Positions 8,764 through 16,717 of a DNA stretch of 64,000 bases are shown piece by piece (position 1 is the first letter of the stretch; every line of letters begins with the position of its first letter). Below the pieces are notes generated by a model. It saw nothing but the letters and a program-made list of their open reading frames with translations. It had not been told where the DNA came from and did not search any database. The translations under genes were made by a program, and so were the position numbers. The stretch is from Anaerosporobacter faecicola (GTDB taxonomy: Bacteria; Bacillota; Clostridia; Lachnospirales; Lachnospiraceae): contig NZ_JAAQRO010000030.1 of the NCBI RefSeq assembly GCF_012070565.1, forward strand, positions 62,001 to 126,000. Reading direction: 5' to 3'.

Positions 8764-8848
8764 AAAACAATTTTCATAAGTTGTGTGTTAAGTTTACGAT
8801 GACCAAGGTCATTTCTTAACATACAATTTCTTGAAAGTTGTTTTTTTA
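8764..8848 (+). terminator. Long nested-hairpin terminator of the citrate operon
   Basis: Outer arms AAAACAATTTTCATAAG / CTTGAAAGTTGTTTT enclose TTGTGTGTTAAG / CTTAACATACAA, and at the tip ATGACC-AA-GGTCAT. A run of seven T follows. The stem is unusually long and imperfect, but its end is a standard intrinsic terminator. Confidence 0.75.
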
Positions 8849-8862
8849 TTTAATCGGGTTCG

Positions 8863-8910
8863 GTGTCAAAAGCCCTTATTTATTTTGAGGTCCGTCAATT
8901 TGCACAAATT
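8863..8910. repeat. Dispersed intergenic repeat, family A, copy 1
   Basis: GTGTCAAAAGCCC, an AT spacer, then TTGAGGTCCGTCAATTTGC and ACAA. The same order and near-identical sequence recurs at 18879-18922. The rest of this 526 bp gap holds the terminator, a second repeat and the tetR promoter; I see no gene in it. Confidence 0.75.
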
Positions 8911-9002
8911 AAGTTTGTCTAACATGTAAGACAGGATATAGTTCACTCCGGGCACGCTCTCGCCCCGCTGAAGTTTGTAGTGGTACATAAGTCTCTAATG
9001 CA

Positions 9003-9069
9003 CACTCGCACATAAGGTAGATATCAGCTGAAGCTGACTGTGCTCGGCGCGGAGAACAAAGTGTACATT
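9003..9069. repeat. Dispersed intergenic repeat, family C, copy 1
   Basis: Contains ACTCGCACATAAGG, then CTGAAGCTGACTGTGCTCGG, then GGAGAACAAAGTGTA. It closely matches 36494-36557. Both copies lie a short distance upstream of a tetR-family gene and its palindromic operator. Confidence 0.75.
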
Positions 9070-9082
9070 GATAAAATACAGC

Positions 9083-9111
9083 TTGACATAATAGACCAAT
9101 CGGTCTATTAT
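9083..9111 (+). promoter_or_regulatory. tetR-cupin promoter overlapped by a perfect inverted-repeat operator
   Basis: TTGACA (9083-9088), exactly 17 bp, TATTAT (9106-9111). The inverted repeat ATAATAGACC-AATC-GGTCTATTAT (9088-9111) fills the spacer and the -10, and resembles TetR/AcrR-type operators. Binding there would block RNA polymerase, so the tetR gene is very likely autorepressed. Confidence 0.85.
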
Positions 9112-9211
9112 GAAAATGTAAATAGGAAGTACAATTTCTTGGAGATACTATTTGCAATCTATGCATAGAGAATCGTACGTATACTGTCGCACAGAATAGG
9201 AATGAGATAAG

Positions 9212-9955
9212 ATGAGTGAAGGAATCAAACAAAGGAAAACAGACAAGAATCCAGTCTGTATGGATCGATGTTCTCATGAAGCAAATGAGGCGAACAATGG
9301 GAATATAGCGAAGGAAGGTAAGCAAAATACTTGTAAAACGGATGCCAGTAAATCAAATGATAGGAAACGTAATGATAGTAAAACAAAAGGCGCAGTTACG
9401 AAAGAGCGAATCATTTCTTGTGCAGCAAAACTCTTTCTTACCAAAGGGTATAATCATACTGGTCTTAGCGATATTTTAAAAGAAACCAATTTGCCGAAAG
9501 GATCATTCTATTTTCATTTTAAAACCAAAAAAGAACTTGCCTTAGCGGTAGCAGAGTACTTCCGAGATTCTTTTGGTGCCTGGCTTCAGGAAGAAGCAAA
9601 AAATCGAGAGTGGAAGGCATTTGTGGAACATTTTATGGATCAGATTATAGAGGATGCCAGTGAGAAGAGATATTATGGTTGCCCATTTGCCATTTTGGGG
9701 TGTGAATTGGCTTTTTTGGACGCAGAGATAGCCAATTCCTATTTGGAGCCGATGAAGAATCTAATGGTATTATTTGCACAGGTCTTAAAAAGATCAGGAA
9801 TAGAAGAAGCAGAGGTAGAGGAGTATTCGTATCAGGCATTGGCTTTGTTTGAGGGATATATCTTATATTATCGTGTATCAAAAGAGCTTTCTGTACTTTT
9901 ACGTTTAAAGAAACAATTAATGGAAATTGGAGACAATGAAGAAAGGAAAAGATAA
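9212..9955 (+). CDS. TetR/AcrR-family transcriptional regulator
   Basis: 247 residues with a typical N-terminal helix-turn-helix at about 62-110 (ERIISCAAKLFLTKGY, then LPKGSFYFHFKTKKELA). The ligand domain contains YYGCPFAILGCELA, seen in TetR_C proteins of the YfiR/QacR-like type. An extra ~60 residues rich in Lys, Asn and Asp precede the DNA-binding domain and look disordered. The ribosome site before ATG 9212 is weak, so a later start cannot be excluded, although no better internal ATG precedes the domain. It is 3 bp from the cupin gene, and its operator lies at its own promoter. Confidence 0.85.
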   Translation: MSEGIKQRKTDKNPVCMDRCSHEANEANNGNIAKEGKQNTCKTDASKSNDRKRNDSKTKGAVTKERIISCAAKLFLTKGYNHTGLSDILKETNLPKGSFYFHFKTKKELALAVAEYFRDSFGAWLQEEAKNREWKAFVEHFMDQIIEDASEKRYYGCPFAILGCELAFLDAEIANSYLEPMKNLMVLFAQVLKRSGIEEAEVEEYSYQALALFEGYILYYRVSKELSVLLRLKKQLMEIGDNEERKR

Positions 9956-9958
9956 GAT

Positions 9959-10396
9959 ATGAGTGAAATTACAATAAATCAGAATAAGGAAAATTATAGT
10001 GTATGTAATATTGGTGAATTGGAGCAAATCAAGGATTTTGCATTTCGTCATCCCCTTTTAACGGAGAAGATGAAGGGAAAAGTATTCGTTGGAGAAGCAT
10101 TACATACGACTTCTATGGAGATATCCGTACAATGTCTACCAGCAGGAGAAGAGATTCCATTCGATCATAAACATCGTACCCATGAGGAAGTTTATGTAAT
10201 CATAAAGGGAAAGGCTGAATTCATAATAGATGGGGAAGTAAATGAAGTTGAAGAGGGAAGTTTTGTACGAATTGCGCCAGATGCAAATAGAAGATTCCGA
10301 AATCCATATAAACAAGATCTGCTTGTTATGGTCATTCAGGCGGTAGCTGGTACGTTAAAGCAACATACCGTATTCGATGGATATGTAGAAAAGTAA
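9959..10396 (+). CDS. Cupin-domain protein
   Basis: 145 residues forming one double-stranded beta-helix. Cupin motif 1 has H70, H72 and E76/E77 in HKHRTHEEVYV. Motif 2 is degraded (GSFVRIAPDANRRFRNP has no histidine), so metal binding may be incomplete. It is co-transcribed with the TetR gene (3 bp gap) and is the only gene clearly under that operator. The enzymatic role is unknown; sugar-, aromatic- or thiol-binding small cupins all look like this. Confidence 0.8.
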   Translation: MSEITINQNKENYSVCNIGELEQIKDFAFRHPLLTEKMKGKVFVGEALHTTSMEISVQCLPAGEEIPFDHKHRTHEEVYVIIKGKAEFIIDGEVNEVEEGSFVRIAPDANRRFRNPYKQDLLVMVIQAVAGTLKQHTVFDGYVEK

Positions 10397-10599
10397 TTGT
10401 AAATTGCTTATCGATTGCCCAAACAGGACTAAAGCCTCTTTGATTCCTTTAAAAAAATGGTATTATTTACATGATGACGTATGGTAGCGTTGTCGTGTAT
10501 GATAGGACAATAAAGTTTAGAAAGTAGAACTGATATCACTATGAAATTGCATTGTGATAAAGTGACAGGAAACAAGGTTCTAAAGAGGTATCATTTTTT

Positions 10600-11970
10600 A
10601 TGTCAGACAAGAAAAAAACAGCAAGCAAAGGTTTCTCAGGTAAAATGGGATATGTACTTGCAGTAGCAGGTTCCGCAGTTGGATTGGGTAATATATGGAG
10701 GTTTCCTTATTTAGCTGCCAAATACGGTGGGGGAATCTTTTTGCTAACGTATTTAATATTAGCAGTAACATTTGGTTTTACTTTAATTATGACAGAAACA
10801 GCTCTAGGACGTAGGACAGGAAAGAGTCCAATTGGAGCATATCGAGCATTAGGTGCAAAGAAGATGATGTTTGGCGGCTGGATCAATGCCATCATTCCCA
10901 TGCTCATTGTACCTTACTATTGTGTAATCGGGGGCTGGGTATGTAAGTATTTTTTCTCCTTTTTAGGTGCGAATGCTTCACAATTACAGGAAGATACGTA
11001 TTTTACTAACTTTGTAAGCAAACCAATAGAACCACTATTTTGGTTGTTATTCTTTGCAATTGCAGTTTTTGTGATTATCGCAAGGGGAGTTGAAAAAAGG
11101 ATTGAACAAATCAGCAAGATTCTTATGCCTTTGCTTGTACTTATGGCATTTGCGATAGCAATTTATTCGGTAACGAGAGAGGGTGCTTTGGAAGGTGTGA
11201 AGTATTATCTGATACCGAATTTTAAACAGTTTTCCATTAAAACAGTTGTAGCAGCAATGGGACAGATGTTTTACTCCTTATCCATTGGAATGGGAATCTT
11301 ATATACATATGGTTCTTATATGAAGAAGGATATTGATATGGAATCATCCATACGACAGGTTGAGTTGGTGGATTCCATAATCGCAATCTTAGCAGGATTG
11401 ATGATCATTCCTGCAGTATTTGCTTTTGCAGGTGGAAATCCGGAAACACTACAGGCAGGTCCATCGCTTATGTTCATTACCATGCCAAAGGTATTCCTCA
11501 GCATGCCAATGGGAAGAATTGTTGGAATGGTATTCTTCCTACTGGTATTTAGCGCAGCATTGACAAGTGCAATATCATTGATGGAGAGTGGTGTATCTAC
11601 CATAACAGAGCAAACAAATTGGAGTCGGAAAAAGAGCACGGTAATAATGTTAGGAATTATCATTATTCTCGGAATACCAAGTTCCCTTGGATTTGGGGTA
11701 TTATCCTTCTTAAGACCACTGGGTGGTTCCATCTTAGATTTTTTTGATTTCATAACGAATTCAATCATGATGCCAATTGCAGCAAGCTGTACCGTAATCT
11801 TAGTGATGAAAGTTTGTGGTTTTAAAGTGGTAATAGATGAAGTCAAGTCTTCTTCTAAGTTCCGTAGAAAAGGGATATACCTGTTTATTGCGAAATATCT
11901 TGTATTACTGTTTCTAGCAGTAATCTTGATTAGTTCCATTCTTACCGCGTTAGGAATTACAAAGATTTAA
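10600..11970 (+). CDS. Sodium:neurotransmitter symporter family (NSS/SNF) amino-acid transporter
   Basis: 456 residues with about 11-12 membrane segments. The first helix carries the NSS sodium/substrate site AGSAVGLGNIWRFPY. Bacterial relatives (LeuT, MhsT, TnaT) import hydrophobic amino acids with Na+. The ribosome site AAAGAGG lies about 12 bp before ATG. Its last 14 bp overlap the end of the convergent histidine kinase gene, leaving no room for a terminator between them. Confidence 0.9.
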   Translation: MSDKKKTASKGFSGKMGYVLAVAGSAVGLGNIWRFPYLAAKYGGGIFLLTYLILAVTFGFTLIMTETALGRRTGKSPIGAYRALGAKKMMFGGWINAIIPMLIVPYYCVIGGWVCKYFFSFLGANASQLQEDTYFTNFVSKPIEPLFWLLFFAIAVFVIIARGVEKRIEQISKILMPLLVLMAFAIAIYSVTREGALEGVKYYLIPNFKQFSIKTVVAAMGQMFYSLSIGMGILYTYGSYMKKDIDMESSIRQVELVDSIIAILAGLMIIPAVFAFAGGNPETLQAGPSLMFITMPKVFLSMPMGRIVGMVFFLLVFSAALTSAISLMESGVSTITEQTNWSRKKSTVIMLGIIIILGIPSSLGFGVLSFLRPLGGSILDFFDFITNSIMMPIAASCTVILVMKVCGFKVVIDEVKSSSKFRRKGIYLFIAKYLVLLFLAVILISSILTALGITKI

Positions 11971-13276
11971 GCTTAATACAAAATGTTGCACCACCACCTT
12001 TGGTATCCGTAACATAGATCTTACCGTGGTGCAGCGTGATTAATTCTTTGGCAATGCTTAGGCCGAGACCAAAATTATTCTTATCGTTTCTGGAGTGATC
12101 CATTCGATAGAAACGATCAAATATTCGATCCTTATTGGAATCTGAGATCCCCACACCATAGTCAATCACTTCAATGTTGACATGTTGTGGGGTATTGTAT
12201 GCCCGTAAGGTGATACCCTTATCTGCAGGTGTATAGCGATACCCGTTGTCAATTAATATTGTTATGACCTGTTTGATTCGGTCCTTATCACCCAATACCT
12301 TATGAAGGGGTTCTTCACATAGATCGAATTGAAAGATACGATTTAGAGATCCTTCATAGATACTATAATAGTCGAACATTTCGATCAGCAGGGTTTCCAT
12401 ATCCAGTTCAGTCATGGAGAGTTGCCATGTATGGGTGTCGGTAGCAGCCAATAGGAGCATATCGTTGATTAACTTGGAAGAACGAGAACATTCATTTTCC
12501 AGTGTAGGAAGGAAACGTTGGCATTGACTCACCTTATCGGTGGGATTCATATCACTGGATAGAGTGGTATGAAGGTTAGAGATACCCGTTGTTAATACAG
12601 TAAGAGGTGATTTCATCTCATGGGATACAGAAGCAATGAATTCCCGTTGCTTCTTCTGATTGGTTTCAAGTGGCTTCAAAACAAGGGTAATGAAGAAACG
12701 GCTGAATAGGAAGAAAAAGAGAATACCCATCAAGGCAATGATGGAGTATCGCAATAGGACGGGATATTCAAATCCATAAGTGTAATCCACTTCTTCAATA
12801 AGGTAAATGGTTCGGTATCCATTTTTGATCGATGTGGTCATAAGTGTACCATAATAATAGGTTTTTTCACCCTTGTGGAGGAGATAAGTCTTGCTCTCAT
12901 ATGAGTTGGAGTGAAAAACAGGATTGGTACAGTCAAAGCCGTCTTGTTTCGCAGCTTCTTGCAGTTCTATTTTCAATTGTTCTTTTGGTATTCTTGTTTG
13001 TATAGAATTCAGCAACCGTAAATCAATGCCGTTATCTTCTAACATGATCATAATATTGGTATCTTGTTCACAACGTACTAGCCAGGTGAAATTTATGTAC
13101 TCGGTTGTTTTCAATGACTCAAATAGATTAATGCTGTTTTTGGTGTAGTCATTTCGTAATTGTAGAAGTTGTTCGTGATAGTTGGAATAGAAGAGAATTC
13201 CCACTACGAGCAATAGGATCAGGCTGGTAGAACAACCGTAGATGAGAATTAATTTCCGTCTTAATTTGTGCAGCAT
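11957..13276 (-). CDS. Membrane sensor histidine kinase
   Basis: 439 residues: TM1 about 10-30, an extracytoplasmic sensor loop of ~145 residues, TM2 about 176-200, no clear HAMP, then HisKA with phospho-acceptor H219 in SVSHEMKSPL, an N box (DNGYRY), DYGVGIS and GLGLSIAKEL. It phosphorylates the response regulator encoded 15 bp upstream in the same operon. The loop has no recognisable ligand fold. The pair is divergent from the lipoprotein gene at 14252, a plausible target or sensory partner. Confidence 0.9.
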   Translation of the reverse strand: MLHKLRRKLILIYGCSTSLILLLVVGILFYSNYHEQLLQLRNDYTKNSINLFESLKTTEYINFTWLVRCEQDTNIMIMLEDNGIDLRLLNSIQTRIPKEQLKIELQEAAKQDGFDCTNPVFHSNSYESKTYLLHKGEKTYYYGTLMTTSIKNGYRTIYLIEEVDYTYGFEYPVLLRYSIIALMGILFFFLFSRFFITLVLKPLETNQKKQREFIASVSHEMKSPLTVLTTGISNLHTTLSSDMNPTDKVSQCQRFLPTLENECSRSSKLINDMLLLAATDTHTWQLSMTELDMETLLIEMFDYYSIYEGSLNRIFQFDLCEEPLHKVLGDKDRIKQVITILIDNGYRYTPADKGITLRAYNTPQHVNIEVIDYGVGISDSNKDRIFDRFYRMDHSRNDKNNFGLGLSIAKELITLHHGKIYVTDTKGGGATFCIKLKSL

Positions 13277-13291
13277 AAAATCCCTTCTTTC

Positions 13292-13963
13292 CTATTCTAC
13301 AAGGTGGTAGCCTACAGAACGTACCGTCTTGATCGTTACATGACTATGTACGGATTTAATCCGTTTACGCAAGAAAAAGATGAAGTTATCTAGGTTACCA
13401 TCAGAAACAAAAGAGTCTACACCCCATACACGGTTTAAAATCGTATCTCTCGATAGAATACGATCCTTATTTCTAATTAAAAATACAAGTAAGTCTAATT
13501 CCCGTTTGGATAAGATGCATTCCTCCTTGCCACAGATTAATTTCATCAAGTCGCGGTCAATGGTAAGATCAGAAAAAATGAGAGTATTATCCGTATGAAT
13601 TTCTGTGTTTCTACGAGCGATGGCACGTATACGTGCAAAAAGTTCTTCAATCTCAAATGGTTTGATGAGATAATCGTCAGCACCTGCATCCAATCCTTCT
13701 ACACGATTCGTTAATGTATTCATGGCAGTGACTAAAAGCACGGGAGTAGTATTCTTTTCCTTACGCATTTCTTTTAAAATGGTCAGTCCATCTTTGTGAG
13801 GAAGCATACGGTCTAATAAGACTACATCATATACATCCCGTTCAATATAGAGTAGCGCTTCTAAACCATCGTGACAAAAATCAGCAAACCAACCTTGCGT
13901 ATTAATCTGAAATTCCAATAAGTTACATAGATCAATATCATCTTCGATGACTAAGATTCGCAT
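13292..13963 (-). CDS. OmpR/PhoB-family response regulator
   Basis: 223 residues. The receiver domain has acidic pocket E7-D8-D9, phospho-acceptor D51 (LLDRMLPHKDG), switch Thr in LLVTAMN and Lys in DDYLIKPF. The C-terminal winged helix (about 130-223) has LSKRELDLLVFLIRNKDRIL and ends YHLVE. It is the first gene of the two-component operon. Three TTAGAGAT direct repeats 11 or 22 bp apart in the shared intergenic region look like its binding sites. Confidence 0.9.
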   Translation of the reverse strand: MRILVIEDDIDLCNLLEFQINTQGWFADFCHDGLEALLYIERDVYDVVLLDRMLPHKDGLTILKEMRKEKNTTPVLLVTAMNTLTNRVEGLDAGADDYLIKPFEIEELFARIRAIARRNTEIHTDNTLIFSDLTIDRDLMKLICGKEECILSKRELDLLVFLIRNKDRILSRDTILNRVWGVDSFVSDGNLDNFIFFLRKRIKSVHSHVTIKTVRSVGYHLVE

Positions 13964-14167
13964 CGAATCCCTCCTTTGTATCAGTATTTTCCTTTCTATA
14001 GCAAATGTCTATTTTCAGTCCTATGTTTTGAAATACAAGTATAGGTAAGGTTTTTGAAAATAAATATCCTTGTAGATTTAACAGTAACTTTTTGAAGGCA
14101 TTTGTTACATCGTTATTACTTTGGATTATAGAGTATTTATGATGTATAATCAATGGATAGAAGGAAA

Positions 14168-14222
14168 TTAGAGATTCATTAGAGATAGAATTAATCCTTG
14201 TTAGAGATTGGAATGTTATACT
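14168..14222 (+). promoter_or_regulatory. Direct repeats (response-regulator sites) and extended -10 promoter of the lipoprotein gene
   Basis: TTAGAGATT at 14168, TTAGAGATA at 14179 and TTAGAGATT at 14201 lie on one face of the helix (offsets 11 and 22). They are followed immediately by TGTTATACT (14214-14222), an extended -10 with no good -35, as in activator-dependent promoters. OmpR-type regulators bind such direct repeats; assignment to the adjacent regulator is inferred. Confidence 0.6.
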
Positions 14223-14251
14223 TAGGAAAAAGATTTGAATGAGGTGAAAGA

Positions 14252-16468
14252 ATGAGAAATCGTAACACAAAGAAAAGAAGAAGGAGCATGCTTCTATTAC
14301 TTATGGTTCTTCTGTTGCTTTTTGTAACAGGATGCGCAAGTAAGAAGGCGGAGCAGAAGAATAAAGGGAGGTATGTAGAAAAGGAGGTTTCATTACCTGA
14401 ATTTGAGGAAGGGGAAAATATTCTCCAAATCAGTACGAACAAAGAAGGAAATCTACGAATCTACAGTATTAAATACAAGGATTCACATATGAAAGCAGAC
14501 ATTTATCAATATGATTGGTCGAAGGAAGAATTATTTACAAAAAGTAAAACAGAGTGGCTTCAGGATCTTCCTATTGGTGAAGTAAATTCAGAACAAAACA
14601 AATATATATATGACGGTGGAGATGTACAATACGCGTACTTCAATTGCTATTCCAATGATGTTTGGAAGAATTTACTCTACTGTACGAAGGATGAGAAGAT
14701 GGGAGAGCAACTACCAGTCAAATCATGGGAGAAAGAGAATCAGGAAAGTGTTAACATGGGTGCAACACAGTCAGGGAAACTCTATGAACAAACGTCTACC
14801 GATTTACTGGTTTATGAGGAAGATAAAAAGGACTTTGTCAGTGTGTTAGATATTCAGGATTATTCAAACGGTGCAATGTGTACTGGTGGGAATAAGATTA
14901 TTCTATATAGTAAGAACCAAAATGGTGAGATTGCGCAGTATAACGTCTGGAATGAAGAGGAATTACAGAAGGAACCACAGACATTTAATGTTGACCCGAC
15001 CTTTGATGTATTTGGATTTGTTAACAAGAAGAACGACATTGCCATGGTGGATAATACAGGAATTCATCAAATTGTAGAAGGAACGTCAGCAGCACAGACA
15101 GTGGTAGATGGTTCCATGAATATGATGTATGCAATTAGTAGTTATCCGAAAGAAATCGTAATGGATGATGCAGAGAATTACTTCGTCTTATACTATCTGA
15201 TTGATCGAGATGAGTACCAGATCATGGAATATACCTATGATCCAGAAGTGGCATCTGTACCTGAAAAGACTTTAACGGTTTATAGTTTGAATTACGATTT
15301 ATGGACGAGAGAAGCCGCTACCATTTTCCAACGGGAACATCCAGATGTAAGAGTAGAGTTACATGTATCCCTAGATGAGAATGCAACTGCAACACCAAAA
15401 GACTACATACGTCAATTAAATACCGAATTATTAAATAATGAAGGACCGGACGTGATGGTAATGGACGGTCTACCATTGGAATCCTATATGGAAAAGGGAA
15501 CATTACTTGATATTCGTGATGTGATTAATCCGTTGTTGGATCAGGGGGAACTACTTGAAAATGTTGCTGCGTTCTATAAGCAAGAGGATGGCAGTTATTA
15601 TACAATGCCTGCGAATATTGAACTACCAATGATGCTATCCTGTAAGGAAGGAGTAGAAGCATCTTCCTCCCTTGATGGAATTGCTGCATATGTGAAACAG
15701 GCGAAAGATCCATCCAAGGTAATGGGAAAACAGTCATGGGAGAAATTGATGAATTATTTCCTACCAGTATATCTTCCAGAATTGATTAAAGGGGATGAAA
15801 TCAATACGGCACAAATTGCAGATTTTCTAGAAAAATTACAGGTAATTTATGACGGGGGTGGATATTCGGAAGAGGATAAGCAAACAAAAGAGGAAGAATT
15901 TTATGATGATTATATGGGTGCATTGGAGATGATTGATGGTTTACAGATGAAATACATCCAAGGAAGAGGCTTCTATAATATCTGTTTACCAGAGGGGGTA
16001 TCCAGGGTACTAGAAGGAAAGGTAAGCGTAATTGATCAAACTTTTTATCCAATCTCTAGTCTGAGTATCAATAAGAATTCAAAGAATGTGGAACTTGCCA
16101 AAGAATTCATTCAGTGTGTCTTATCCCAGAAGATACAGGAATCAGAGTTCCAGACTGGTTTCTCGGTTAATCCAAAAGCATTAGAGGCAAGAAAAGGGGA
16201 TAAGAAAAAGCAAGAACAATTGAAATGGACATATGATTTACCAGATAAAGATGGAAACACCGTAAAAATTCCATATGGCTGGTTAGAGGATGATAGATTA
16301 GACAAATACATACAATTGTGTAATACAGTAACCAAATCGGGGGATAAGAATCCCTATCTGATTGCTACATTTGTGGAAAATTCTACGGATTTTGCGGAAG
16401 GCAAGGAAAGTGCAGAGCAAGCAGCAGAAAAGATTGTTGAAAAACTGAAAATATATCTGAAAGAGTAA
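14252..16468 (+). CDS. Large extracellular solute-binding lipoprotein (family 1)
   Basis: 738 residues. A basic N-terminus (KKRRR), hydrophobic segment and lipobox FVTGC put the lipidated Cys at 28, so it is anchored to the outer face of the membrane. Residues ~35-330 form a beta-rich domain (repeated strand patterns, possibly propeller-like). A family 1 carbohydrate-binding fold starts near TLTVYSLNYD and includes GPDVMVMDGLPLESYM. Ordinary binding proteins have ~420 residues, so the front domain is extra. No ABC permease genes adjoin. With the divergent two-component system it may be a sensor lipoprotein rather than a transporter part. Confidence 0.8.
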   Translation: MRNRNTKKRRRSMLLLLMVLLLLFVTGCASKKAEQKNKGRYVEKEVSLPEFEEGENILQISTNKEGNLRIYSIKYKDSHMKADIYQYDWSKEELFTKSKTEWLQDLPIGEVNSEQNKYIYDGGDVQYAYFNCYSNDVWKNLLYCTKDEKMGEQLPVKSWEKENQESVNMGATQSGKLYEQTSTDLLVYEEDKKDFVSVLDIQDYSNGAMCTGGNKIILYSKNQNGEIAQYNVWNEEELQKEPQTFNVDPTFDVFGFVNKKNDIAMVDNTGIHQIVEGTSAAQTVVDGSMNMMYAISSYPKEIVMDDAENYFVLYYLIDRDEYQIMEYTYDPEVASVPEKTLTVYSLNYDLWTREAATIFQREHPDVRVELHVSLDENATATPKDYIRQLNTELLNNEGPDVMVMDGLPLESYMEKGTLLDIRDVINPLLDQGELLENVAAFYKQEDGSYYTMPANIELPMMLSCKEGVEASSSLDGIAAYVKQAKDPSKVMGKQSWEKLMNYFLPVYLPELIKGDEINTAQIADFLEKLQVIYDGGGYSEEDKQTKEEEFYDDYMGALEMIDGLQMKYIQGRGFYNICLPEGVSRVLEGKVSVIDQTFYPISSLSINKNSKNVELAKEFIQCVLSQKIQESEFQTGFSVNPKALEARKGDKKKQEQLKWTYDLPDKDGNTVKIPYGWLEDDRLDKYIQLCNTVTKSGDKNPYLIATFVENSTDFAEGKESAEQAAEKIVEKLKIYLKE

Positions 16469-16547
16469 TAATGAAGGTATTAATAACGTTAGATTCCCTA
16501 ACCAATATATGAAATATGAAATTTGAAATATGAAGAAACAGGAAAAC

Positions 16548-16624
16548 GCCAGGATGAAATGTGTGACGACCTCCAAATGTTAGATTTAGGTTTAAAGCTT
16601 GGAGACCGGGCATTTCATCCTGGC
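16548..16624. terminator. Long-armed hairpin between convergent genes
   Basis: Perfect 14 bp arms GCCAGGATGAAATG / CATTTCATCCTGGC around a 49 nt loop that holds its own CTCCAA/TTGGAG pairing. ATTTTC follows on the plus strand. It lies between the lipoprotein gene and the convergent ABC-F gene, so a terminator is likely, but the long loop is unusual. Confidence 0.5.
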
Positions 16625-16640
16625 ATTTTCTGTATAATAT

Positions 16641-16692
16641 AGAAAGTCTTCCGACTTTCCTAATAATAAACCTTTCGGGGGATGCGCACAAA
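16641..16692. repeat. Dispersed intergenic repeat, family C, partial copy
   Basis: AAGTCTTCCGACTTTCCTAA followed by a short AT stretch and GGGATGCG. It matches the left half of the repeat at 36446-36500 (CTCCAACTTTCCTA ... GGGATGCG). Confidence 0.55.
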
Positions 16693-16717
16693 CAACCCGT
16701 TTTAACATTCTAACAAG

